This document shows positions 43,911-53,725 of a DNA stretch of 64,000 bases, in pieces. A program made the translations under genes and the position numbers. The notes below the pieces were generated by a model that saw only the letters and a program-made list of their open reading frames with translations, did not search any database and had not been told where the DNA came from. Source of the stretch: Polaribacter sp. Hel1_85 (GTDB lineage: Bacteria; Bacteroidota; Bacteroidia; Flavobacteriales; Flavobacteriaceae); assembly GCF_000766795.1 (NCBI RefSeq), contig NZ_JPDS01000001.1, forward strand, positions 1,183,001 to 1,247,000, given 5' to 3'. Every line of letters begins with the position of its first letter. Position 1 is the stretch's first letter.

Positions 43911-44450
43911 TTGAATCCAAATAAGAAAAATTTCTTCCTCTTTTTCTTGCTACTATTTACTTGTAGCAACTTTATATATGGCCAAAATTCGGTAAAATTT
44001 TCAGTACATCAAGATTTAAAATTGCTTGTAACTGGTGATAAATTAGGAAATGGAGCCGGAACATTAAATATAATTACTAGATTAAAATATGAAAATGACC
44101 AACTAAATTTAGGTTATTTTAATTACGGAGTAGAATTTGAAAGAGCCAATATTGCGCATGGATTTACAAGATATGGAGCAATATTTGGTTTCACATTCAA
44201 TAGAATTACAAATAACCCTAATTTTCAAGTAACAACTTTATTAGGATTAGGTAATATTAGTAGGAAAAAGCATAACACTTATAGTTGGTCAGGATCGCTA
44301 GAGTTTAATTATAGTATTAACAAGCATTTAAAAATAAGTGCATTAAATCAACTTACAGAAAGAACAGATTTAGGAAGAATGCATTCTAAAAATGTAAACA
44401 GGTATAGTTTTTTTATTGGATTAGAAATTAATCTTTATAAATTTAATTGA
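43911..44450 (+). CDS. Small outer-membrane-like protein
   Basis: About 179 residues if the TTG at 43911 is the start; the only earlier candidate (TTG 43839) lies in a terminator, and no ATG is available. A signal peptide is clear (FFLFFLLLFTCSNFIYG|Q). The rest alternates as in an 8-strand barrel (FSVHQDLKLLVTGDKLGNGA; LNLGYFNYGVEFERANI) and ends YSFFIGLEINLYKFN with a terminal aromatic strand. Family unknown. Confidence 0.55.
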   Translation: MNPNKKNFFLFFLLLFTCSNFIYGQNSVKFSVHQDLKLLVTGDKLGNGAGTLNIITRLKYENDQLNLGYFNYGVEFERANIAHGFTRYGAIFGFTFNRITNNPNFQVTTLLGLGNISRKKHNTYSWSGSLEFNYSINKHLKISALNQLTERTDLGRMHSKNVNRYSFFIGLEINLYKFN

Positions 44451-44453
44451 AAA

Positions 44454-45269
44454 CTAACTCCAGAATTCTCTTTTCTTATTTAAAGCTTCTTCTTCTTTTG
44501 TTAATTCTTCTAATTCCTTTACAGATAATACTTTTAAAAATGAAGGATGTTGCTCAATAGCAAACTCTATCTTTGTTACAATATCTGCAATTTCTTCATT
44601 CTCGTAATCAATTTCTAAAGGCTCTTTAATAACCATAGATTGCAAAACATTTCGTTTTTTAATGTTCAATCCTTTTTTATCGAATGAACGTCTAAAACCA
44701 TCAATTACAATTGGCACAACTATAGGCTTAAATGTTTTTATAATATGAGCTGTACCTCTTCTAATAGGTCTAAAAGGTGTAGTTGTTCCTTGAGGAAAAG
44801 TAATTACCCAACCATCATTTATTGCTTTCCCTATATTAGAAATATCAGAATTTTTCACTTGTCTTTTGACATCTTTACCTGCACTTCTCCAAGTTCTATC
44901 AATAGAAACAGACCCTGCATAAGCAAATATTTTTGGCAACAAACCAGCTTTCATTGTCTCACCAGCTGCAACAAAATAAATATTTAATTTTGGGTTCCAA
45001 ATATAACCTACATTTTTAATGGTGTCATCTCTACCCTTTAAAGCAGCATTAAAAACATGAAACATTGCAGCAACATCTGCAAAATATGTTTGGTGATTAG
45101 AAATAAACAAAACACCAGAATCTGGTAAATTTCTTAAAATTTCTGAACCTTCAATCTGTAGATTATTAAACTTGCGATATCTTCCATGAGAAACAAGTCC
45201 AAAAATTCGAATGATCATCTTTTTTAAAAACAAAATATGACCAAATGGATTCCTTTTAAATAAAGGCAT
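44454..45269 (-). CDS. plsC: 1-acyl-glycerol-3-phosphate acyltransferase (PlsC family)
   Basis: 271 residues. The acyltransferase HX4D motif is SNHQTYFADV; the FPQGTTTPFR block (the EGTR-type motif, here QGTT) and VVPIVIDGF follow. It makes phosphatidic acid from lysophosphatidic acid at the inner membrane. The last ~40 residues are a charged helix. The EGTR replacement by QGTT may mean a variant acceptor, for example in ornithine-lipid synthesis. Confidence 0.8.
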   Translation of the reverse strand: MPLFKRNPFGHILFLKKMIIRIFGLVSHGRYRKFNNLQIEGSEILRNLPDSGVLFISNHQTYFADVAAMFHVFNAALKGRDDTIKNVGYIWNPKLNIYFVAAGETMKAGLLPKIFAYAGSVSIDRTWRSAGKDVKRQVKNSDISNIGKAINDGWVITFPQGTTTPFRPIRRGTAHIIKTFKPIVVPIVIDGFRRSFDKKGLNIKKRNVLQSMVIKEPLEIDYENEEIADIVTKIEFAIEQHPSFLKVLSVKELEELTKEEEALNKKREFWS

Positions 45270-45327
45270 TCTAATTTATTTTTTTATTACGTGAGAAGCA
45301 AATTTACAAAAACAAATAAGAAAGAAA

Positions 45328-45954
45328 CTATTTTAATAGTTCTTTAATTTCAGAGAGCATCATTGCTGTAGCTCCCCAAACGATGTAACCATTTAACTTA
45401 AAGCATGGTACCTCTATATTATTCATATAAGAAGTATTCATATTTACTGAAGTTATACTATCATCACTTAAAAAATCATTTAATAAAACTTCTATGATAT
45501 TATTTACTTCATAATTTAAATTAAAACTAGGTTTTTCATCAATAAAACCTAGAAAAGGTGTTGCCAAAAAATTACTTGGCGGTATGTAAACATCTGTTAA
45601 TTCTCTAATAATTTTAATAGATGATTGTGCTATACCTACTTCTTCAAAAGTCTCTCTTAATGCAGTTCCCTCTAAGTTTTTATCAATCTCATCAATCTTA
45701 CCACCTGGAAAACTTATTTGTGCAGAATGTGTACCTTTATAACTAGCCCTTTGTGTAAGTAAAAAACACGTTTCATTTCTTATATTAGGATAAAACAATG
45801 CTAGTACTGCTGCTTTTCTTGGGTTTTTAGCTTTAATTTTATCAGCATTATAGTTTAAACGCATTTTAGGCGCTAATTTAAATTGAGCCTCTAATCCACC
45901 TAATTCTGATGTTTGTAATTGAACCAGTTTATTTTTAAAATCAATAAAATTCAT
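45328..45954 (-). CDS. CoA pyrophosphatase-type NUDIX hydrolase
   Basis: 208 residues from ATG 45954 (a TTG three bases earlier is in frame). NUDIX box GGKIDEIDKNLEGTALRETF with EEVG, and the CoA-specific UPF0035-like segment LTQRASYKGTHSAQISFPGG just before. These enzymes hydrolyse CoA or its oxidised forms to phosphopantetheine and 3',5'-ADP. Separate from its neighbours. Confidence 0.85.
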   Translation of the reverse strand: MNFIDFKNKLVQLQTSELGGLEAQFKLAPKMRLNYNADKIKAKNPRKAAVLALFYPNIRNETCFLLTQRASYKGTHSAQISFPGGKIDEIDKNLEGTALRETFEEVGIAQSSIKIIRELTDVYIPPSNFLATPFLGFIDEKPSFNLNYEVNNIIEVLLNDFLSDDSITSVNMNTSYMNNIEVPCFKLNGYIVWGATAMMLSEIKELLK

Positions 45955-46053
45955 CAAAAAAAAAATTTACTTTACACAAACTTATCAATTTCACATTTAA
46001 ATAAATATTATTTGGCAGGAATTTTGATTAATTTAGTGTAATTAAAATACTAC

Positions 46054-46317
46054 ATGAATAAGAAATATAAAAAATTAGTTTTAAGCATCATTTTAGATGC
46101 TGTTGGTTTTATCCCTTTTATAGATATAGTTTGGGCGCCTTTATCTGCCTATTTAATGACCAAAATGTATAAAGGAAAACAAGGAAAAATTGCAGCAGTA
46201 ATTAGTTTTATTGAAGAAGCGATTCCTTTTTCTGATGTAATACCAACATTTACAATAATGTGGATTTATAGCTATGTTATTAACAAAGAAAAAGTGGAAG
46301 AGATCATAGAATTTTAA
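46054..46317 (+). CDS. Small conserved membrane protein
   Basis: 87 residues with two to three membrane helices (ILDAVGFIPFIDIVWAPLSA; DVIPTFTIMWIYSYVI) and a cytoplasmic basic loop MYKGKQGKIAA. No known function. It overlaps the tail of the next gene on the other strand by 4 bases. Confidence 0.65.
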   Translation: MNKKYKKLVLSIILDAVGFIPFIDIVWAPLSAYLMTKMYKGKQGKIAAVISFIEEAIPFSDVIPTFTIMWIYSYVINKEKVEEIIEF

Positions 46318-46625
46318 GCTTCTTTTTTGAATAAAAAACCTAAACCTAGTCTACTTAAAAACTTTTTTTCAAAAGCCCAAAAGAATTTAAACTGACCAAA
46401 TAACCAACCTACAATTGGCAATGTTGCCTGATAAATTGGAAAAATCAACAAAATTCTTAATGGCCAATACAACCATGCAACTGTTGTTTCTGGTGTTAAA
46501 CCAATAAAACTAGTCACTGGTTTTGCTACCCAAGCTGCAAAAGAGCCATTGATTGCAAAAACAATAAAAATTGCAATTACAGACCAATTATTTTCAATTC
46601 CCCAACGTTGTTTTAATTTCTCCAT
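46314..46625 (-). CDS. DUF6787-like small membrane protein
   Basis: 103 residues, MEKLKQRWGIENNWSVIAIF at the start, two helices (AIFIVFAINGSFAAWVAKPV; WPLRILLIFPIYQATLPIVG) and FGQFKFFWAFEKKFLSRLG. I recognise this as a small flavobacterial family (DUF number from memory). Function unknown. Confidence 0.7.
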   Translation of the reverse strand: MEKLKQRWGIENNWSVIAIFIVFAINGSFAAWVAKPVTSFIGLTPETTVAWLYWPLRILLIFPIYQATLPIVGWLFGQFKFFWAFEKKFLSRLGLGFLFKKEA

Positions 46626-46665
46626 ATTCTGGCAAAACTACAACTAGGAAACCAATTAAGAAAAT

Positions 46666-49600
46666 TTAGTTGATAATTATTTTTTTTGTAAAACTACCTA
46701 TCAAGTTTTTGACTTTTACAATGTATATTCCTTTTTGAAAACTAGCTGTATTAATTTTTATTTCAGAAAGTGATTTCGGGTTTTTAACATCGGTTACTTT
46801 CTGTCCTAGAATATTATAAATCAACACCTCATCTAGCAAGTCATTAGAAAAAATTAGTAGTTGTTTATTTTTATTGACAATAGAGACCTCATTTAATTTA
46901 TTATCTTCTGTATTTAACACTGTTTCCTTAAAAGTGATAAAAAACCTATTATTATATACACCTAAATCTAAATTTACAACTACCTTTTCTGTTGTTATAT
47001 TATAATAAACTTGAGTTAGCGTATCATATAAGAAAACATTTGTACTTAAGTTTAAAATCTCATCTATTTTAAAAGTTACTTCTCTTGTTGCATCCGTTTG
47101 CACTTTTAAAGGAATCATTATAGAATCATTGAAATCTTCTATTCCTGTAATAGAAAAAGGCAAATCACTTTCTTTAATAGCTAAAGCCATATCTGTAGAT
47201 TTATAATCCCACATTTCTGCTTCAAAACCTTTATCAAAATTATTTGTTAACCCTCTAAAAGCAACAGAAACTGGTCTATGATAGATTTCTTCATTATATA
47301 AAAATTCGAACCCAATTCTTAAAATTGGAATATTTGAAGTATTTTCTTTTGATTGATTTTTACTGAAAAACACATTTGGCGTATTAAAAGCTCTTTGTGT
47401 ATTATTATTGAAATTAATTGTTCCTCCTGTACCAGAAGCTTCTACAAAAAAGCCTTGTCCAACACCAACATATTGTCCAGGAACTTTTAACCCAGTTCCA
47501 TCACCTAAAGAAGATGCAGAATTACCTACACCAGCAACTCTAGATGCATAACCTCCAAGATAATTTGAATTATAATGATCTGTATCATTACCAGCTTCAT
47601 AAAAATAGATTGTTCCTGTTATTGCAGTCGAATTTTCTGTGGTAAATATATCTATATCTATTGGAGATGGATAAGGATTCCCTAAAAGACTCCAAGTTCC
47701 ACTACCAAAAGCATCTATTGTATGTTCATAATCTCCATCATTTGGTCTACCAACAAAAGTATAGTTTTGCCCACTTACTGCACCAGTACTTTTCTTACTA
47801 AAACCTTCACCTGGACTAAATAATTCTGATGATTCATCTATTTGAGTTGTCCATGCACCACTATTAATAAATTTTGACAACCATCGTGTACTTAAGGTTA
47901 TTGGTGAAGTGCCATCATCTCCATCTAAATCTGCCGAAAAAATAATATCTGAAGGAGTGCCTGTTGCAGCTAACGGAGTGGTACCATCTTTTAAAACTCC
48001 TGCAATATTGTATGTTAAACCATCTGTTGTAACTGGTGAAGTCCAATATCCTGTTTGGAAAACATTTGATAAAGTACCTGTTACATCTTTATATAAATTT
48101 CCACTACCAGAAGCATTTTTTGTATTGGTATGTGTTTGCATTAATTGTGCACTTCCTAATAAGCGTAAATCTCCATCTAATTCTAAAGCATTTACAACAG
48201 TTAACTCAACCCCATCTGCTATTGTTAATGTTTGACCGCTTTCTACATTTAAACAATCGCAATTTGTATTTGCTGTAATTGTAATATCTCCTTGTACTCT
48301 AATTCCTAAACTTGAATCTGTATTATCTGGCACTCCAGCATTACTACCTCCAGTCCAACCTCCATTATAAACAATTTCAGTTTCTGAACACTCTATATAA
48401 TCGAAACCCAAAATATCATTGTAACCTACTGCTCCTTTTACATCTACAGCATTAGAAGTTGTAAAAGCTGCATCTGTAAAAGTAAAAGATAAGTTTGCAA
48501 CTACTTCATCACTATCAATATGACTATTAGCTTTTCCAGTAAATGTTAATTCTGCCTCCGTATTAGAATTAAGAGTTAAAACTGCTGTTAATCCTTCGGG
48601 TACATTACTAATAGTTACTTCTGTATCTGAAAATGTACCCGAACTTGCAAAAAAAGTATCATCCGTTAAAGTAATTATTAATGAGTTTGTATTGTCAATA
48701 GTTCCGTTATTTGAAGCTGATATTTCATTATACTTTAATGTATAATATTCATTAATATCGTTTCCTCTATTTCCTGAGATAAAAAATTTAGATCCAGTAT
48801 CATTAAAAATAATACCCGTAGGTAAATCATCTTCTGAACTAACCGAAATATTTTGTACAAAAGTAGGAGCTACTGACAATAAATCATAAGCAGAATTTAA
48901 AGAGTATTCATTAATATCGTTTCCAGAATTACCTATTACATAAAGTGAAGTACCATCGTTATTGAAAGTCATTCCTAGTGGTGCTGTATCCTGTGCAGAA
49001 ACAGAAAAAGTACCTGTTGGTCCAGAAGCTATACCTGTTAAATCATAACCCGAACTTAATGTATAGACTGTAACATCATTACCTGTATTTCCTAAAATAA
49101 ACAATAGTGTACCATCATTATTAAAAGCAATACTTGAAGAATTATTTTCATCTAAAGAGATATCAAAAGCTCCTAAATGAGTAACCATAGATTCTAATTT
49201 ATAAGGTTCAGATAATAAGTATTCATTTACTTCATCTCCATTAGTACCTGTTATATAAAATTTTGATCCATCATTATTAAATACCATACCTCTAGGTTGA
49301 GACTCTTGACTTGTAATATTATAAGAAATATCAATTACAGCTGTACTAATATCATAAGGTGATGATAAAGAATGTTGGTTTATTTTATTTTGTGAATCTC
49401 CAACTACATACATTTTAGTTCCATTATTGTTAAATAATATATCTTGAGGAAGTGTTTCAAAAGATTGAATTATATAACTACCTATATAACTTTCTGAAGA
49501 GAAATCGTAATTTGTAGACAAATCATATTCATCTACATCATCTCCGTTTGAGCCAATAATATAATATTTTGATCCATCATTATTAAACACCATTCCTTGA

Positions 49601-50415
49601 GGTGCTGTTTCTTGAGCAGAGATAGAATGATTTGAAGAAAATGTTGCATCAGATAAATCATATTCATTTCCAGAAGAAAAAGTGTAAATATTTATATCAT
49701 CACCTGAATTACCAGTAATATACATCTCACTTCCATCATTATTAAAAACAACAGACCTCGCATTTAGTTCTTGACCACTTATATCTAACACATTTTCTAC
49801 AGCACTTGTTGTGGAAATATCATATGCACTACTTAAATCAAATTCATAAACATTATCCTTATTTCTATCTGTAATGTACATTTTAAACCCATCATCATTA
49901 AAAGTCATACCATTTGGTCTTTGAGCATTATTTGGATCAGGTAGAGCGTCAAATGCAAATACTGCAGCTTCAAAATCAAAAGTACTGTTAAAAGTTGCAG
50001 AGGATACATCCCAATTTGTTGACAAGCTATATTCAGTAATATCATTACCAGAATCACCAGTTATATACATTTTTGATCCTGTATTATTAAACGTTATATC
50101 TTGTGGAGCTGTTTCTTGTGCTTCTACATTAAAATAACTATCTATTTCATTAATAGTAGACAAATCATACGCAACTGATAAATTATGCTGGATTACATGA
50201 TCTCCTGCAGAACCAACAGTATAAAATTTAGTACCGCTATCTCCAAAAGCTAACCCAGTGGGAGAACTCTCTTCCGAAAAAATTGTTACCGATTTTGCAA
50301 AAGTAGCAGTAGAAATATTAAATAAATCAGTTCCTGAATAAGATAAACTTTGCCCATAAAAAGACAATTGCAATAATGCAAAAAATAGAATTAGGGGAAT
50401 GTTTTTTCGTGCCAT
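46666..50415 (-). CDS. Large surface protein with ten beta-propeller-like repeats and T9SS sorting tail
   Basis: 1249 residues. Signal peptide (FALLQLSFYG|Q). Residues ~40-560 are ten repeats of ~45-50 residues of the form PxGMxFNNDGSKxYITGxxGDDVxEYxLSxxYDIS, like the strands of beta-propeller blades. A middle region (~560-770) holds cadherin/adhesin-like strands, and ~770-1060 carry a glycine-rich domain. The last ~75 residues (NKQLLIFSNDLLDEVLIYNI, LGQKVTDV, KGIYIVKV, KKIIIN) form the type A T9SS sorting domain that directs proteins across the outer membrane to the surface. Function: probable adhesin or binding protein. It has no operon partners. Confidence 0.85.
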   Translation of the reverse strand: MARKNIPLILFFALLQLSFYGQSLSYSGTDLFNISTATFAKSVTIFSEESSPTGLAFGDSGTKFYTVGSAGDHVIQHNLSVAYDLSTINEIDSYFNVEAQETAPQDITFNNTGSKMYITGDSGNDITEYSLSTNWDVSSATFNSTFDFEAAVFAFDALPDPNNAQRPNGMTFNDDGFKMYITDRNKDNVYEFDLSSAYDISTTSAVENVLDISGQELNARSVVFNNDGSEMYITGNSGDDINIYTFSSGNEYDLSDATFSSNHSISAQETAPQGMVFNNDGSKYYIIGSNGDDVDEYDLSTNYDFSSESYIGSYIIQSFETLPQDILFNNNGTKMYVVGDSQNKINQHSLSSPYDISTAVIDISYNITSQESQPRGMVFNNDGSKFYITGTNGDEVNEYLLSEPYKLESMVTHLGAFDISLDENNSSSIAFNNDGTLLFILGNTGNDVTVYTLSSGYDLTGIASGPTGTFSVSAQDTAPLGMTFNNDGTSLYVIGNSGNDINEYSLNSAYDLLSVAPTFVQNISVSSEDDLPTGIIFNDTGSKFFISGNRGNDINEYYTLKYNEISASNNGTIDNTNSLIITLTDDTFFASSGTFSDTEVTISNVPEGLTAVLTLNSNTEAELTFTGKANSHIDSDEVVANLSFTFTDAAFTTSNAVDVKGAVGYNDILGFDYIECSETEIVYNGGWTGGSNAGVPDNTDSSLGIRVQGDITITANTNCDCLNVESGQTLTIADGVELTVVNALELDGDLRLLGSAQLMQTHTNTKNASGSGNLYKDVTGTLSNVFQTGYWTSPVTTDGLTYNIAGVLKDGTTPLAATGTPSDIIFSADLDGDDGTSPITLSTRWLSKFINSGAWTTQIDESSELFSPGEGFSKKSTGAVSGQNYTFVGRPNDGDYEHTIDAFGSGTWSLLGNPYPSPIDIDIFTTENSTAITGTIYFYEAGNDTDHYNSNYLGGYASRVAGVGNSASSLGDGTGLKVPGQYVGVGQGFFVEASGTGGTINFNNNTQRAFNTPNVFFSKNQSKENTSNIPILRIGFEFLYNEEIYHRPVSVAFRGLTNNFDKGFEAEMWDYKSTDMALAIKESDLPFSITGIEDFNDSIMIPLKVQTDATREVTFKIDEILNLSTNVFLYDTLTQVYYNITTEKVVVNLDLGVYNNRFFITFKETVLNTEDNKLNEVSIVNKNKQLLIFSNDLLDEVLIYNILGQKVTDVKNPKSLSEIKINTASFQKGIYIVKVKNLIGSFTKKIIIN

Positions 50416-50510
50416 TTTTAACTAATTAAAATACGGGGGATTAAAGTAATTAGATTATAAATATAGTAAAAATCTACTTAGTCACTAGAAATTAGAAAAA
50501 TCTATAGTCT

Positions 50511-51353
50511 CTACTTCTTCCTAAACATTAACCAAAAACCTATTAATACCAAAGGAATGCTTAAAACTTGACCTGTGTTTAAAGAATTGAAAACCCAATC
50601 TTCTCTACCGTCTACTTGCGCTTCTTTTAAGAATTCTATAAAGAAACGTAATGACCAAAGAACTACCATAAACAAACCAAAAAGAAAACCTGTTTGCTGC
50701 TTTTTATCTGTTTTCCAATATAAATGCCACATTACAAAGAATAATGCTAAATAACTAAATGCTTCGTACAATTGTGTTGGATGCCTTGGCACTGTTTCTC
50801 CTGCTGCTTTAAAAATTACTCCAAAATTAGATCCTGTTTCTTTTCCATAAATTTCTGAATTGAAAAAGTTTCCGAAACGGATAAAAAATCCTGCTAAAGC
50901 AACCATAATTGCTAATCTATCTAAAATAAATAACCAAGGTTTTTGTAAATGTTTCTTTGCATAAAAATATAATGCTAAAGGAATCCCTATTGCTGCTCCA
51001 TGACTTGCAAAACCTGTAAAACCAGTAAACTTCCATCCTTTAATAATTCCAAATAAAGAATCGTTTGCACTTTCTTTTATTGGTAAAAATATTTCTAATA
51101 AATGGTTTTGATAATAATCCCAACTATAAAAGAGAACGTCTCCTAAACGCATTCCTACAAGCATCGAAATAAAAACGTACATAAATAATACATCTAGTTT
51201 TTCTGCGGGGATTTTATCTTCAATATAGATTTTTTTCATCAGTCTTAACCCCAATAAAAATGCTGCTACAAACATTAAACTGTACCAACGAATAACAAAA
51301 AAACCTAAATCTATTCCTATTGAAGGATTCCACTCTATTGCTAAAAAACTCAT
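50511..51353 (-). CDS. lgt: Prolipoprotein diacylglyceryl transferase
   Basis: 280 residues, about seven helices. Transfers diacylglycerol from phosphatidylglycerol to the lipobox Cys of prolipoproteins, of which several occur in this window. Lgt signature region ALAGFFIRFGNFFNSEIYG (invariant RxGNFxNxE type) and HPTQLYEAF. Between the repeat-rich region and yidD. Confidence 0.94.
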   Translation of the reverse strand: MSFLAIEWNPSIGIDLGFFVIRWYSLMFVAAFLLGLRLMKKIYIEDKIPAEKLDVLFMYVFISMLVGMRLGDVLFYSWDYYQNHLLEIFLPIKESANDSLFGIIKGWKFTGFTGFASHGAAIGIPLALYFYAKKHLQKPWLFILDRLAIMVALAGFFIRFGNFFNSEIYGKETGSNFGVIFKAAGETVPRHPTQLYEAFSYLALFFVMWHLYWKTDKKQQTGFLFGLFMVVLWSLRFFIEFLKEAQVDGREDWVFNSLNTGQVLSIPLVLIGFWLMFRKK

Positions 51354-51373
51354 ATATTTTAAATTCTATGTCT

Positions 51374-51393
51374 GGTCGAGCGCAGTCGAGACC
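51374..51393. repeat. REP-like palindrome upstream of lgt
   Basis: Reads GGTCTCGACTGCGCTCGACC on minus. Core TCTCGACTGCGCTCGA resembles the element after ftsK (32269-32286). Confidence 0.55.
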
Positions 51394-51449
51394 TAATTAT
51401 TAAAACGTAATTCTAAAAAACCTCTCGAAAAACTGCGTTTTCTACTTTC

Positions 51450-51469
51450 AATCAAAATATATTTTGATT
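51450..51469. repeat. Perfect 20-base palindrome
   Basis: AATCAAAATATATTTTGATT is its own reverse complement, in the yidD-lgt spacer (minus-strand order). It could be an operator or a hairpin in the transcript; no T-run. Confidence 0.6.
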
Positions 51470-51495
51470 TCAGTAATGCTCGAGGTAACAATTAT

Positions 51496-51729
51496 TTATT
51501 CTTTCTTATCTGGTACAGGATCATAACCACTTCCTCCCCAAGGATGACAACTAAAAATTCTTTTTAATGCCAACCATCCACCAGAAAATAAACCATGTTT
51601 TTGCAAAGCTTCAATTGTGTAATGTGAGCACGTTGGACTGTATCTACAAGTTGATGGTGTAAATGGTGAAATTGCAACTTGATAGAATCTAACTAACAAA
51701 ATAAATGGATATGAAAGTATTTTCTTCAA
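51496..51729 (-). CDS. yidD: Membrane protein insertion efficiency factor YidD
   Basis: 77 residues: [32 protein letters not shown] with [13 protein letters not shown], the family's Cys-rich signature. It aids YidC-dependent membrane insertion. The start is a TTG (51727-51729) next to the cysS stop; from there the N-terminus [17 protein letters not shown] fits the family. Confidence 0.93.
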   Translation of the reverse strand: MKKILSYPFILLVRFYQVAISPFTPSTCRYSPTCSHYTIEALQKHGLFSGGWLALKRIFSCHPWGGSGYDPVPDKKE

Positions 51730-51730
51730 T

Positions 51731-53209
51731 TTAATTTATTAAAAAAGTTGTGCCTTCTTTACCGTCTTTCAACTGAATGCCTAATGCAATTAACTCATCT
51801 CTAATTTGATCTGACAATGCCCAATCTTTATTTTCTCTTGCTTCTTTTCTTAATTTGATTAATAACTCTACAACACCATTTATTTTTTCTGAATTGTCTT
51901 GAGAATTTTCATTCATCAACCCTAAAACATCAAAAACAAAAGCGTTAATTGTTTGTTTCAATTCTGTTAAATCATCTGCAGTCAAACTTGCTTTTTGCTC
52001 TTTTATCAAATTGATAACTTTTACTGCTTCAAATAAATGTGAAATTAAAATTGGTGTATTAAAATCGTCATTCATTGCTGCATAACAAGCTTTTTTCCAT
52101 TTTTGAACATCAAAAGTAGATGTTTTTGCAGCTTCAATCTTATCTAAAAAATTAACTGCTTCCATTAATTTAGAATGTCCTTTTTCTGATGCTTCTAAAG
52201 CTTCGCCAGAAAAATCTAAAATGCTTCTATAATTAGCTTGCATGTTAAAGAAACGCACAACAGATGCAGAAAATGCTTTTGGCAAAATATCATTTTCTCC
52301 TGTTAAAATTTCATTCGGTAAAATAAAATTTCCTGTAGATTTTGCCATTCTCTGGCCATTTAAAGAAAGCATATTTGTATGCATCCAATAATTTACAGGT
52401 GTTACGCCACTACATGTTTTAGATTGTGCTATTTCACATTCGTGATGAGGGAATTTTAAATCCATTCCTCCTCCATGAATATCAAAACTTTCTCCTAAAT
52501 ACTTAGTACTCATCACAGAGCATTCTAAATGCCAACCAGGAAAACCATCACTCCAAGGAGAAGGCCAACGCATAATATGGCGTTCATCTGCTTTTTTCCA
52601 AAGTGCAAAATCTTGTGGGTTTTTCTTATCCGATTGTCCGTCTAAAGTTCTTGTATTATGAATTAAGTCTTCTACTTTTCTCCCAGATAGAATTCCGTAA
52701 TTTTCTTTTTTATTGTATTCATGAACATCAAAATACACAGAACCATTTACTTCGTAAGCAAAACCTTTTTCTATAATTTCTTTAATCATTTCTATCTGCT
52801 CCACAATATGACCTGTTGCAGTTGGTTCTATACTTGGTGGTAAAAAGTTGTAATTTTTTAAAACATCGTGAAAATCTACCGTGTAACGTTGTACTACTTC
52901 CATCGGTTCAATTTGTTCTAAACGTGCTTTTCTAGCAATTTTATCTTCACCTTCTTCAGCATCGTTTTCTAAGTGACCTGCATCTGTAATATTACGAACA
53001 TAACGCACTTTATACCCTAAATGCAACAAATATCTATATACAACATCAAAGAACATAAAAGTTCTAACATTACCTAAATGTGCGTTGCTATAAACTGTTG
53101 GACCACAAACATACATACCTACGTATCCGTCTGTTATGGGTTTAAAATCCTCTTTTTTCTTAGATAAAGAGTTGTATACTTTAAGTTGATTTTCTTTGTA
53201 GCGTTCCAT
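51731..53209 (-). CDS. cysS: Cysteinyl-tRNA synthetase
   Basis: 492 residues, class I aminoacyl-tRNA synthetase charging tRNA-Cys. HIGH-type motif [15 protein letters not shown], zinc region with [19 protein letters not shown], and KMSKS variant MAKSTGN. Complete with anticodon-binding tail. Followed directly by yidD. Confidence 0.97.
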   Translation of the reverse strand: MERYKENQLKVYNSLSKKKEDFKPITDGYVGMYVCGPTVYSNAHLGNVRTFMFFDVVYRYLLHLGYKVRYVRNITDAGHLENDAEEGEDKIARKARLEQIEPMEVVQRYTVDFHDVLKNYNFLPPSIEPTATGHIVEQIEMIKEIIEKGFAYEVNGSVYFDVHEYNKKENYGILSGRKVEDLIHNTRTLDGQSDKKNPQDFALWKKADERHIMRWPSPWSDGFPGWHLECSVMSTKYLGESFDIHGGGMDLKFPHHECEIAQSKTCSGVTPVNYWMHTNMLSLNGQRMAKSTGNFILPNEILTGENDILPKAFSASVVRFFNMQANYRSILDFSGEALEASEKGHSKLMEAVNFLDKIEAAKTSTFDVQKWKKACYAAMNDDFNTPILISHLFEAVKVINLIKEQKASLTADDLTELKQTINAFVFDVLGLMNENSQDNSEKINGVVELLIKLRKEARENKDWALSDQIRDELIALGIQLKDGKEGTTFLIN

Positions 53210-53295
53210 TAAAAAATTGACTATTTACTGGCGATAAATATAGTCACTTTAAAAAGAATAGCGAAATGGAATTTGTTAGAAGTTTGGTAAAATAA

Positions 53296-53721
53296 TTAGC
53301 TCTTTGCTAAACGGCTTTTTATGGATAAAAATAATGTTTGATTATAAGATTTAAAGTAATCTTTTAGAGGTATTTCTTTTAAAAAAGTACAACCAGAACA
53401 TACTAAAACTTTTTCATTAGAATTTTTAATAATTTGGATTTGTTCTTTTTGTTTTTGGGTTAGTTTAAAAGTTTCTAATCTTTCTAACTCTACCAAAATT
53501 AATAATGATAACAGCTTGTTTTCTGGGTTTTTAGAAAATAATTCTTTTTTAATTTTACGATAACTTAAAGAATCTATTAAATTAAAAAACTCTTTAACAA
53601 TTGGTGTTGGTCTACCTGAAAAGAAGCAAGAATTACCAATAGCTTTATCTAAAGTAACTTTCTCTTGAGCATAAGAATTTAGAAAGAAAATCAGTAAAAA
53701 TAAAGTTATAAAACGATGCAT
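53296..53721 (-). CDS. Small secreted protein, last gene of the second ECF operon
   Basis: 141 residues with a signal peptide (LLIFFLNSYA|Q). Charged helical mature part and a CSGC pair (VLVCSGCTFLK) near residue 112 that could bind metal or form a disulfide. It follows the DFDF-repeat protein gene by 4 bases, so it belongs to the sigma-anti-sigma operon. Function unknown. Confidence 0.6.
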   Translation of the reverse strand: MHRFITLFLLIFFLNSYAQEKVTLDKAIGNSCFFSGRPTPIVKEFFNLIDSLSYRKIKKELFSKNPENKLLSLLILVELERLETFKLTQKQKEQIQIIKNSNEKVLVCSGCTFLKEIPLKDYFKSYNQTLFLSIKSRLAKS

Positions 53722-53725
53722 TTAT

